From positions 1 through 34,792 of the forward strand of contig JANQPA010000079.1 in the NCBI GenBank assembly GCA_028285545.1: 34,792 nucleotides of DNA, read 5' to 3'. Under the pieces are notes generated by a model. That model did no database searches. It was not told the DNA's origin and worked only from the letters and a program-made list of their open reading frames with translations. The DNA is from Saprospiraceae bacterium. Its GTDB lineage: Bacteria > Bacteroidota > Bacteroidia > Chitinophagales > Saprospiraceae. Shown piece by piece: positions 1-7,303 of this stretch. Both the position numbers and the translations under genes were made by a program. Position 1 is the stretch's first letter. The number at the start of each line of letters is the position of its first letter.

Positions 1-126
1 ATTTCATTTTCCCTTAAAAAAATGCTCTCAAAAAGAAAATTATTTGGCGGATCAGAACGAGGAACGCCTGTCTACCGACAGGTAGAAGTTATGAGACACC
101 TTCAAGTCAACAAATTTTACTCTTGA
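1..126 (+). CDS. C-terminal end of an upstream gene (partial)
   Basis: The frame is open from the left edge to a TGA at 124-126, giving about 41 residues ending in VNKFYS. The stop overlaps the TTG start of cmk as TTGA, the tight coupling expected inside an operon, and this is the main reason to think the frame is real. The first residues (ISFSLKKM) could be the last strand of a beta barrel. PorQ, a type IX secretion protein, often lies next to cmk in Bacteroidota, but too little is visible to name the gene. A REP-like palindrome (67-85) lies inside the tail. It could instead be non-coding spacer. Confidence 0.4.
   Translation: MSFSLKKMLSKRKLFGGSERGTPVYRQVEVMRHLQVNKFYS
67..85. repeat. REP-like short palindrome
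   Basis: CCTGTC-TACC-GACAGG (67-82) is a perfect 6-bp hairpin with a 4-base loop. It overlaps a second one, CTACC-GACA-GGTAG (72-85). The two interlocked dyads make a compact palindrome of the kind dispersed in many Bacteroidota genomes. It lies 40 bases upstream of cmk and possibly inside the end of the preceding reading frame. Confidence 0.55.
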
Positions 127-803
127 AAAAAATTATTATCGCTATTGATGGCTACTCTTCTTGTGGTAAAAGCACTTTAGCTCGTAGCCTTGCCCAGCAT
201 TTTAATTATGCCTTTATTGACTCAGGAGCTATGTATAGAGCCTGCACTCTTTATTTTCTTGAACATCAAGTTAATCTGCAATTGGAGTCTGATATTGAAA
301 ATGCATTGGAAAATATTCACATCACCTTTAACAGAATTGACGGGGTTAATACTACTTTTTTAAATGGGAAAAATGTAGAAGGAGAAATCAGGGGTATAGC
401 CGTCTCTAATAAGGTCAGTGAAGTGGCCGCTATTTCAACGGTTCGGCGTTCGATGGTAAAGATCCAAAGAAAAGCCGGATTAGATAAAGGAGTGGTTATG
501 GATGGCAGGGATATCGGAACGGTTGTTTTTCCTGATGCTGAATTAAAGATATTCCTCACAGCTAATTTCGGAGAAAGAGTAAAAAGGAGGGTTTTACAAT
601 TACAAAAACAGGGAAAAAGTATTAGTCAAAATGAAATTGAACAAAATCTTAAACACAGGGATCATATTGACTCTACAAGAAAAGATAGCCCTCTCAAGCA
701 GGCCCATGATGCGGTATTGATTGACAATACCAATTTAAGAGAAAATGAGCAACTTGCTATGGCCATTGCCTTGATTGAAGAAAGAATTAAAAATATAGGA
801 TGA
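123..803 (+). CDS. cmk: Cytidylate kinase
   Basis: Phosphorylates CMP and dCMP with ATP in the cytoplasm, feeding CTP and dCTP pools. The 226-residue length is normal. The P-loop is at residues 10-17 (GYSSCGKS), the middle has the DGRDIGTVVFPDA core typical of the family, and a LID-type segment with R and D residues (KHRDHIDSTR) follows. The start is a TTG; no in-frame ATG lies before the P-loop, so TTG is forced. No Shine-Dalgarno is visible, but the upstream frame stops at TTGA over this start, which suggests coupling. The gene overlaps the next one by 4 bases (ATGA). Identification is firm. Confidence 0.96.
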   Translation: MKKIIIAIDGYSSCGKSTLARSLAQHFNYAFIDSGAMYRACTLYFLEHQVNLQLESDIENALENIHITFNRIDGVNTTFLNGKNVEGEIRGIAVSNKVSEVAAISTVRRSMVKIQRKAGLDKGVVMDGRDIGTVVFPDAELKIFLTANFGERVKRRVLQLQKQGKSISQNEIEQNLKHRDHIDSTRKDSPLKQAHDAVLIDNTNLRENEQLAMAIALIEERIKNIG

Positions 804-1501
804 GTGTATTTAAAAATTTGAGATTATTGTGGGGCTTGCTTATCCTATCAGCCTGCAACCCCTATTCTGATCTAGACAATATTGATAAGGAATTATTTTC
901 TAGCTTTCCTAGAAATACGGTGACCTCTAATTTTGCACAATCCGACACCATTATTTATTATACTTCTAGCGACCTAAAGGCTAATTTAAAGAAAATCGAT
1001 TCATTAAATATTCTTATTTCACAAATAATGCCGGCAGAAAGTTGGAAAGAGGAAAAAAGAATTTTACATCAGGAAATTATCAGCCACCTCCATAATCTGC
1101 AACAATATTTTTATTCTTTTCAAAAAGACCCCAGCCTTTATAACCTTAGCGGTAAATTATACCAGATTTTACATTCCTCGGATTATTCGAAAGAAGAAAA
1201 AATCAAATGGAGTCTTCAAAATCTTAATCATGCAAGTAAATATTATCGAAATGCCATGACCTGTATTCAGCAGGCAGAAGCGGATAAACTATCTTTGGCA
1301 ATTCAAAAACAAATATATGGCATGCGCTTCCTGAACGAGGAGTTAAGAGATAGCCTCAATAATTGGATTCCTAAAGAACAAAAAGGAGGAGCACTCGATA
1401 AAAAAATATTCATTGCTAATTTGTCAAGCAAAGATTTTGTTGCTTTTTGTAATTCTTTGCTGAAAGAACAACAGGACAGCCAATTTCAACACACCAAATA
1501 A
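800..1501 (+). CDS. Putative lipoprotein of unknown function
   Basis: A 233-residue protein with a lipoprotein signal: hydrophobic stretch at residues 9-16, then lipobox LSAC with the acylated Cys at position 19. The mature part is mostly helical, hydrophilic and rich in Lys, Gln and Ser, with no enzymatic motif that I recognise. It overlaps cmk by 4 bases and ends 6 bases before the ABC exporter gene, so the three are almost certainly cotranscribed. It probably sits in the periplasm or on the inner face of the outer membrane. A role together with the exporter is possible from position only. Confidence 0.85.
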   Translation: MSVFKNLRLLWGLLILSACNPYSDLDNIDKELFSSFPRNTVTSNFAQSDTIIYYTSSDLKANLKKIDSLNILISQIMPAESWKEEKRILHQEIISHLHNLQQYFYSFQKDPSLYNLSGKLYQILHSSDYSKEEKIKWSLQNLNHASKYYRNAMTCIQQAEADKLSLAIQKQIYGMRFLNEELRDSLNNWIPKEQKGGALDKKIFIANLSSKDFVAFCNSLLKEQQDSQFQHTK

Positions 1502-1507
1502 ACAGGT

Positions 1508-3289
1508 ATGAAAAAACAGCAAAACCCTATGTTCCGGTTATTTTATTTTTTAAAAAATTATCGCCTAGGGTTGTGGTCCTCAGTAGGTTCAAGCTTTATC
1601 AATAAGATATTTGATCTAATGCCACCTTTCCTTACTGCCTGGATCATAGATACGGTGAGTCAACAAACTCCATCCTGGTTACCCAAGCTGTTAAATACTG
1701 AGGACCCCTGGCCCATCATTCAATTTTTAGCTGTTCTGACTGTTCTAATTTTTGCTGTTGAGAGTTTTTTTGAGTGGCTTTATAAAAGAGGTTTCATGCG
1801 ACTTGCCCAAAAAGTTCAGCATGATTTAAGAATAGTGGCTTACGACAAACTTCAATCCAGAGAATTGGCTTATTTTGAAAATAACCGCACTGGCAACCTG
1901 ATGGCCGTTCTTAATGATGACATTAACCAATTGGAGCGATTTTTGAACAATAGTCTTAATGAAATAATACAATTATTCACTTTGTTTTTATTTGCTGGCT
2001 GGTCATTATTTTATCTTTCCCCTCTTTTGGGTTTTATTGGCATGCTTCCCGTTCCTTTTATTATTCTAGGTAGTTTTTGGTATCAGAAAAAGATTTCTCC
2101 CTTTTATCGGCAAATTAGATCAAAGGTAGGGGAATTAAGTTCCCGGCTGGAAAATAATATCTCTGGCATTTTGGTCATCAAAAGTTTTGGTGCTGAGAAT
2201 TTTGAGAAGGAACAAGTAAATGCTTCTTCCGAAGAATACAGAGAGGCTAATTTTAAAGCTATTCAATGGAGTTCGGTTTATATCCCTATAATAAGGATGT
2301 TTATTGCCCTCGGTTTTGCAGCTACTCTTTTAATTGGGGCCTATTGGGTGCTCAATGACATGAATGGATTTACCTTTGGTGCTCTTGCATTTTTTGCTAT
2401 GATGATACAGAAACTACTCTGGCCCATTACAAGACTGGGGAATATCTTTGATGAATATGAGAGAGCCAAGGCTTCAGCAAGAAGGATATTTAAGTTGGTA
2501 GACAGTAAAAACCTTATAGAAAGTCCTCAGAAAGGGATCGACCTACCGTCTAGAGTAGGTAGTATTGCTTTTCAGAACATTTCTTTTGGCTACCAGAAGG
2601 AATTGCAAATAATAAAAAACATCAACTTGCAGATTAAAGCTGGGCAAACAATAGGTATTGCTGGTTCGACTGGAAGTGGAAAAACAACACTTATCAAGCT
2701 GCTATTTCGATTTTATGATGTAAGTCAGGGAGCTATTTTATTGGAAGGACAGGACATCCGGACCTTTCCTTTGGTTCAATTGCGTTCACAATTCGCCCTT
2801 GTCAGTCAGGATGTATATTTATTTCATGGAAGCATTAGAGAAAACATTGCTTATGGTATGCCAGATAAATCTATTAAGGAAATAGAAATGGCTGCCAAAA
2901 AGGCCAAACTCCATGAATTTATTGCCGGCCTCCCTAATCAATACCATAGTATAGTAGGAGAAAGAGGAATAAAACTATCAGGTGGCCAGCGTCAGCGATT
3001 AAGTATTGCCAGAGCAATTTTAAAGAATGCTCCCATTCTAATACTGGATGAAGCCACCAGCGCGGTGGATACTGAAACAGAAAAAGCCATCCAGGAAAAC
3101 CTTAAACAACTGACTAGTGATAAAACAGCTATCATTATTGCTCATAGATTATCAACCATTCGGAAAGCAGACAAAATTGTTGTTCTTCATGAAGGAAAAA
3201 TAATAGAGGAAGGTCCACATGAGGCACTGCTGCTCAATCAAAACATCTATGCTGACCTTTGGAAGGTACAAGTTGGGGAAGTAATCTAA
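1508..3289 (+). CDS. ABC exporter, membrane domain fused to ATPase (MsbA-like)
   Basis: A type I half-exporter of 593 residues, of standard size for a homodimeric MsbA/lipid or multidrug exporter in the inner membrane. The first 330 residues hold the six-helix membrane domain. The ATPase follows: Walker A at 386-394 (GSTGSGKTT), signature LSGGQ at 490-494, Walker B with D514 and E515, and the switch histidine at 546 (IIAHRLST). All catalytic residues are present. It is the third gene after cmk and the lipoprotein, with a 6-base gap. The substrate cannot be read from sequence. MsbA itself is possible, but related multidrug exporters look alike, so no symbol is given. Confidence 0.95.
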   Translation: MKKQQNPMFRLFYFLKNYRLGLWSSVGSSFINKIFDLMPPFLTAWIIDTVSQQTPSWLPKLLNTEDPWPIIQFLAVLTVLIFAVESFFEWLYKRGFMRLAQKVQHDLRIVAYDKLQSRELAYFENNRTGNLMAVLNDDINQLERFLNNSLNEIIQLFTLFLFAGWSLFYLSPLLGFIGMLPVPFIILGSFWYQKKISPFYRQIRSKVGELSSRLENNISGILVIKSFGAENFEKEQVNASSEEYREANFKAIQWSSVYIPIIRMFIALGFAATLLIGAYWVLNDMNGFTFGALAFFAMMIQKLLWPITRLGNIFDEYERAKASARRIFKLVDSKNLIESPQKGIDLPSRVGSIAFQNISFGYQKELQIIKNINLQIKAGQTIGIAGSTGSGKTTLIKLLFRFYDVSQGAILLEGQDIRTFPLVQLRSQFALVSQDVYLFHGSIRENIAYGMPDKSIKEIEMAAKKAKLHEFIAGLPNQYHSIVGERGIKLSGGQRQRLSIARAILKNAPILILDEATSAVDTETEKAIQENLKQLTSDKTAIIIAHRLSTIRKADKIVVLHEGKIIEEGPHEALLLNQNIYADLWKVQVGEVI

Positions 3290-3305
3290 AAAATATCAAG
3301 TAGGA

Positions 3306-3725
3306 TTACATATTTTTCAGCGAATTACGATCGTTTAGGATATCTTTTAATTCCTTTAGAAATTCATACTGATGGGGTAAGACTTTTTTGAAAGCTTCCT
3401 TTATGGCAAAGTAAGTTCCTGTTTCCATCGACTTAACCACATTTTTTAGTTTTACAGCATCCTCATAAATCATCCCCTTCAAGGAGGGAATGTCATGCCA
3501 CTCTCCTTCTACAGCTAGAGCTTCTTCCTGGCCGCTTTCTACTTTTACTGGATCCAGTTCTATACATTTATCTTCCTCAACCAGAGATTCCGTGTTGGTT
3601 TGAGCAATGTTTCCGTTGGGAATTTCCCATTTACCGGATTCTTCCTCATTGTTTACTAAGAAAATCTCTAATCCTCTTTCCTTAAATCTGTAAATTATCA
3701 AGCTAACCTTTTTACTAAGCCCCAT
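3306..3725 (-). CDS. Nudix-like protein lacking the Nudix box
   Basis: A 139-residue protein. Its first 40 residues match the start of Nudix hydrolases: a VSLIIYRFKERGLEIFLVNN strand pair followed by GKWEIPNGN, the usual GxWxxPxG approach to the catalytic helix. The Nudix box that should follow (GX5EX7REUXEEXGU) is absent; an acidic segment takes its place. The C-terminal part has a helical end similar to that of complete Nudix proteins. It is probably a non-hydrolysing or scaffold member, or a fold that binds nucleotides. The gene is convergent with the ABC exporter, 16 bases apart. No clear promoter was found upstream. Confidence 0.75.
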   Translation of the reverse strand: MGLSKKVSLIIYRFKERGLEIFLVNNEEESGKWEIPNGNIAQTNTESLVEEDKCIELDPVKVESGQEEALAVEGEWHDIPSLKGMIYEDAVKLKNVVKSMETGTYFAIKEAFKKVLPHQYEFLKELKDILNDRNSLKNM

Positions 3726-4092
3726 TGTTTACAAGTTTACTTAATCCGTAATATGACTTATGATTTTGTCAACATCAACATATACCTGCTAAAGTTGATT
3801 TATACCTAACAAAAAAAAGTATGGAAGGTTTTTAAAATTTCCTAAAATCCGGGCTAAGCTACAATAAAGTTTCAGAATTTACAAAACATTCTGATTGATA
3901 AACTACAACCTGTAAAGTAACTCAAGCTTTGAATTTCAGGAAGGAAAATCATTTGCAGCACTATTAAAGAGCTAACATTTGTTTATCCACAATATGTTTT
4001 TCACATCAAAAAGTGGTCATTGAAAGCAATAAGGATTGGCTTCACAAAATCAGGATTTAGGGTATTACCAGGTTGAGACAGTTTGTCAAAGC
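3726..4092. other. Gene-free spacer, 367 bases
   Basis: No reading frame, strong hairpin or consensus promoter stands out on either strand. The sequence is AT-rich and lacks the word-like periodic tracts found in other spacers here. It must carry the promoter of the Nudix-like gene, since the next minus-strand gene (4093-4764) is far upstream, but I could not place it. Confidence 0.6.
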
Positions 4093-4764
4093 CTATTTCT
4101 TTATTTTATTGATTATTTCAAGAAAAGTAAATGCCAAAAGAACTGCTTTTTCGTCACGACTTAATTCATTTGCTACATATTCATAAGCGCGTTGAGTAAG
4201 GTCTTTATTGGCAGTTTTCCGGCCATTTGTCAGCCCTGCTATTTCCTTTTTGCCAACCACTATTGGCCAATAATCGTTTCTTTCTTTATTGATATATCCC
4301 TGCAAGGTTTCTTTTTTTCCGGCATATATTTTAGAGTCTTCTTTAATAATTCCTAAAAATTGATCATTAATAACAACTCTTGTTTCTCCCGATTTAATCA
4401 GGAAGTAATACTGCTGATCTAACATCTGTACAAAAAGTAAACCGCTTTCTTTCTTACCTCTAGTTGGGTATTGCCGAAAGTAATAAGCACCGATAGACTC
4501 ATGAAAGATGGTTTGGATCTTGCCCTTATAATTTTTCACAAATCCTTTTTTTACACTTGTCTGGGCGGTCTGCAAGGAAAGCAGCTCCAGTTCTTTAGGT
4601 GATAGAGGGATCAAATCGTTACTTATTGCTTTGAGCTCTTCCCTCATTGCTTTTAAATCTGCCTGAATTTTTTTATTTCCAGGTTGAAAATTGGGAAAGG
4701 CTTTTGAAAGCAGATATACTCCTGCTCCAGCCACTACAAGTGTTGATAATGCAAAAAAGCCCAT
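4093..4764 (-). CDS. Membrane-anchored protein of unknown function
   Basis: A 223-residue protein with one N-terminal membrane segment (about residues 3-21, FFALSTLVVAGAGVYLLSK) and a soluble part likely on the cytoplasmic or periplasmic side. After a short helical stretch comes a beta-rich region with many Tyr and Phe, then a helical C-terminus ending IINKIKK. I recognise no family or catalytic motif. The start is an ATG directly preceding the hydrophobic segment. A word-like intergenic tract separates it from the SH3 lipoprotein upstream. Confidence 0.75.
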   Translation of the reverse strand: MGFFALSTLVVAGAGVYLLSKAFPNFQPGNKKIQADLKAMREELKAISNDLIPLSPKELELLSLQTAQTSVKKGFVKNYKGKIQTIFHESIGAYYFRQYPTRGKKESGLLFVQMLDQQYYFLIKSGETRVVINDQFLGIIKEDSKIYAGKKETLQGYINKERNDYWPIVVGKKEIAGLTNGRKTANKDLTQRAYEYVANELSRDEKAVLLAFTFLEIINKIKK

Positions 4765-4769
4765 ATGAT

Positions 4770-4845
4770 GAATTTATTTGTTATTCGTTAATTGTTATTC
4801 GTTACTCAATCTCAATACCCACTACTCAATACCCACTACTCATAA
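4770..4845. repeat. Word-like low-complexity intergenic tract
   Basis: The left half repeats GTTATTCGTTA words; the right half is a direct repeat of TCAATACCCACTAC. The same two-part arrangement recurs at 11150-11240 between etfB and etfA. It does not encode anything and overlaps only the last codons of the SH3 lipoprotein gene. Confidence 0.7.
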
Positions 4846-5960
4846 ATACCTGATTTATAATTAAATTGGATACCTAGTTTTTCAGCTTTATCAAAATCTT
4901 TCAATCTATTCTGCAAAGCTAATTGATCTGAAGCATCAAAAAAAGCAAATTTACGATCAAGAATAGTTTTAAGTTCATTTTTTGCCAATTTCTTTTCTTC
5001 CCAGTAGCTTGAGTTAATTAAAACAATATCTTCAATCAATGCTATTTTGAATTTCATCAATTCCTCTTTAAAGGTTTCATCTATAATTATTAGATTATTT
5101 ATTTTTTCAAACATTTCTAGATGAATCCCCCGTCCTAACAGACTATGGCCATTATCCAGAGAAGTTTGGATAAACCAAGCAGGGAATTGATACTCAATAC
5201 TATCCTCAGGATAGGCCCTAAAACAAACATTTAAAAACTCATCATCCGCTTTGTCTTCTGTTCCTTGGGCATCTGCTAACCAAGCCTTAAAATCTATGTA
5301 AAGATCAAAAGATTGGTCGGCTGGATCTAATTGAGGTATCCAATCCGGGAAAAGATCAACCAGCCAAAAAATCTGTTGCAACTCCGTCTTTTCATTCCTG
5401 TCCATTGCAGTCTTAACTTTTGACTTAAGCCATTGCATAGACTGAAAGGCCTTCAAAAACCCTTTGGCATCCTGAATACTATCTTTTTGAAGGCGATATA
5501 ACTTATAATGATTAAAAATATCCTGACCAAAGGTAGCCTCAAAATTTTTTTCCCAGAAAAAGATTTCATTATTCTGCCCTGCATTCATTAGAGCAGGAGA
5601 GGCAAAGATCCAACCATTTTTTCCCTCTTTGGTCACTACTTTAATCCAGGGAGCATTGTACTGTTGGCCTTTTAAACGGATTTGGGTCAAATAAGAACTT
5701 ACTTCACCCGATTCATATACCGTTTCTCCCCGGGCTAGGGCCTGGATAATCTTACCATCTACTCCAGCTTCTTCCCTTAAATAAACCCTGTCTGAGGTAA
5801 TGATTAGCTCCTGTCCCAAATCCTGACTTAGAGCTAGGGTATCTTCTTTTTCATCCTCTTCAGCAGAAATTGATTTTTCTTCCTGCTTACAAGCAAAGTT
5901 TAAGGTCAGAAAAATAAAAAATACAAGCTTTATCAAAGGATGCAATCTAAGGGAAAACAT
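4836..5960 (-). CDS. Lipoprotein with a bacterial SH3 domain
   Basis: A 374-residue protein. The N-terminus is a signal peptide ending in NFAC with Cys24 as the likely lipidated residue; position -3 is Asn rather than Leu, a relaxed lipobox often tolerated in Bacteroidota. An acidic linker follows, then a bacterial SH3 domain at about 51-123 (RVYLREEAGVDGKIIQAL, later GWIFASPAL). Such domains usually bind peptidoglycan or short peptides. The remaining 250 residues are helical and unrecognised. It probably works in the periplasm near the cell wall. It is followed by the membrane-anchored unknown gene, 71 bases apart. Confidence 0.85.
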   Translation of the reverse strand: MFSLRLHPLIKLVFFIFLTLNFACKQEEKSISAEEDEKEDTLALSQDLGQELIITSDRVYLREEAGVDGKIIQALARGETVYESGEVSSYLTQIRLKGQQYNAPWIKVVTKEGKNGWIFASPALMNAGQNNEIFFWEKNFEATFGQDIFNHYKLYRLQKDSIQDAKGFLKAFQSMQWLKSKVKTAMDRNEKTELQQIFWLVDLFPDWIPQLDPADQSFDLYIDFKAWLADAQGTEDKADDEFLNVCFRAYPEDSIEYQFPAWFIQTSLDNGHSLLGRGIHLEMFEKINNLIIIDETFKEELMKFKIALIEDIVLINSSYWEEKKLAKNELKTILDRKFAFFDASDQLALQNRLKDFDKAEKLGIQFNYKSGIYE

Positions 5961-6037
5961 GCGTTAACTTTTCAGTATCCAGAATAAATCGGGAATCTTA
6001 AATATTTATGATGAGATTAGCCTGGTATTTTCAAAAA

Positions 6038-6079
6038 CAAAATAGCCTGTGTTCCCTGAAGGTAAACACAGACTATTTG
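6038..6079 (-). terminator. Intrinsic terminator after the sigma gene
   Basis: A stem with arms 6038-6053 and 6065-6079 contains CTGTGTT/AACACAG extended by CAAAATAG/CTATTTG, with one C-A mismatch and an 11-base loop. Read on the minus strand it is followed by a T-rich run (TTTTGTTTTTG). It lies 20 bases beyond the sigma factor stop codon. Confidence 0.8.
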
Positions 6080-6099
6080 ATTGATTTTTATATATTTTA

Positions 6100-6969
6100 T
6101 TAGCCCAAATAAGACTTCAGGGCATTTCTGTTATATGCTTTTCTAAGGCGCCGAATGGCTCTTTCCTTGATTTGGCGTACTCTTTCTCTTGTTAGGCCAT
6201 AAAGTTCTCCAATTTCTTCAAGCGTTAAAGATTTGTATCCATTCAATCCATAATAAGCCGATAAGACTTCAACTTCTCTAGGAGATAGAATAGATAATCC
6301 TTGCTGGACTTCTTCTTTTAAGGACTGTTCCATAAGATCTCCGTCTGGTGACATTCCCTCATCACTTGAGGAAATAACATCTAACATGGTAGAATCACCA
6401 TCTTCTCCGCTTAAGGGAGCATCAACAGATAGGTGGCGGCCATTTCCTTTCAGCATATTGGCTACCTCTTTAGGGGTCATATTCAGTAATTCGGCTAATT
6501 CTTCATGAGTTGGCTCTCGTTCAAACTCTTGAACGAAAGACAAAAAGGCCTCATTTACTTTATTATAGGAACCAACTTTATTGAGAGGTAATCGAACAAT
6601 ACGAGAGTATTCTACAATAGCCTGAAGTATGGACTGGCGGATCCACCAAACGGCATAGGAAATAAATTTAAAACCTTTAGTTTCGTCAAATCTTTTGGCG
6701 GCTTTCATTAGCCCCACATTTCCTTCATTGATCAAATCACTTAGGGATAATCCTTGGTTCTGATATTGTTTAGCAACAGAAACCACAAATCTAAGATTAG
6801 ATCGGGTTAGTTTATCCAAAGCTTCTTGATCACCAGCACGGATGCGTTTAGCCAAATCTGCTTCCTCATCAGCACTTAGCATGGGAATCTTCCCTATATC
6901 GTTTAGATACTTATCAAGAGCCAGACTTTCTCTGGCTGTAATCTTATTCGTAATTTTTAACTGACGCAT
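6100..6969 (-). CDS. rpoD: RNA polymerase primary sigma factor, RpoD/SigA type
   Basis: A sigma-70 protein of 289 residues without region 1.1 or the large non-conserved insert, the usual short form of the housekeeping sigma factor in Bacteroidota. Region 1.2 lies near residues 15-50, region 2 holds the promoter-melting segment ([20 protein letters not shown]), region 3 follows, and region 4 ends in a helix-turn-helix ([20 protein letters not shown]) that reads the -33 element. This factor should recognise the TAnnTTTG boxes seen elsewhere in the window. The gene is monocistronic: two hairpins separate it from pnp and a terminator follows it. An exact promoter in the 200 bases upstream could not be fixed. 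Confidence 0.95.
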   Translation of the reverse strand: MRQLKITNKITARESLALDKYLNDIGKIPMLSADEEADLAKRIRAGDQEALDKLTRSNLRFVVSVAKQYQNQGLSLSDLINEGNVGLMKAAKRFDETKGFKFISYAVWWIRQSILQAIVEYSRIVRLPLNKVGSYNKVNEAFLSFVQEFEREPTHEELAELLNMTPKEVANMLKGNGRHLSVDAPLSGEDGDSTMLDVISSSDEGMSPDGDLMEQSLKEEVQQGLSILSPREVEVLSAYYGLNGYKSLTLEEIGELYGLTRERVRQIKERAIRRLRKAYNRNALKSYLG

Positions 6970-7183
6970 CGGATTGGGGATTTTTTAAATTCCTTGTTCA
7001 TAGGATAATACGTTATAGAACTAAAAATAGTTTCCTTGTCCTCAAAAAACTTGACTTTTTCATAAAAAAATTTGAAAATGCAGGTTATTTTGGGTCTATG
7101 GCTAAAATACCTAATAACTTTCAATGAAAGTGTGATTAATTTGAAAAATTTGTCTTTTTATATCTAAAAAGGCTTAAAACATG

Positions 7184-7223
7184 AATAAATCCAGAAGGAA
7201 ACAGAACTCCTTCTGGATTTATT
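7184..7223 (-). terminator. Second hairpin between pnp and rpoD
   Basis: A perfect 16-bp stem (7184-7199 with 7208-7223; core CCAGAAGGA/TCCTTCTGG) with an 8-base loop. On the minus strand a short run GTTTTAA follows some bases later. It lies 17 bases beyond the main pnp terminator and may act as a back-up or as an RNA 3' end. Confidence 0.6.
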
Positions 7224-7240
7224 GTTATGGTTTAAAAAGA

Positions 7241-7283
7241 AAACGCCCTCAATATGAAAAAAGATTTCATATTGAGGGCGTTT
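7241..7283 (-). terminator. Intrinsic terminator of pnp
   Basis: A perfect 19-bp stem (arms 7241-7259 and 7265-7283; core ACGCCCTCAATATG) with a 5-base loop. On the minus strand it runs into GTTTTCTTTTTA, and the plus strand also has a T run, so it could work in both directions. It starts 20 bases after the pnp stop. Confidence 0.9.
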
Positions 7284-7303
7284 TTTAATTTATAAAAAAG
7301 GAA

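Noticed and set aside
4770-4845. CRISPR-like array in the periodic tracts
   Set aside because: The repeats are short, degenerate and without unique spacers of regular length, and no cas gene is present.
7022-7046. Promoter of the sigma gene on the minus strand
   Set aside because: A near -7 box and a TTTG are present, but they are only 13 bases apart, too close for the consensus.
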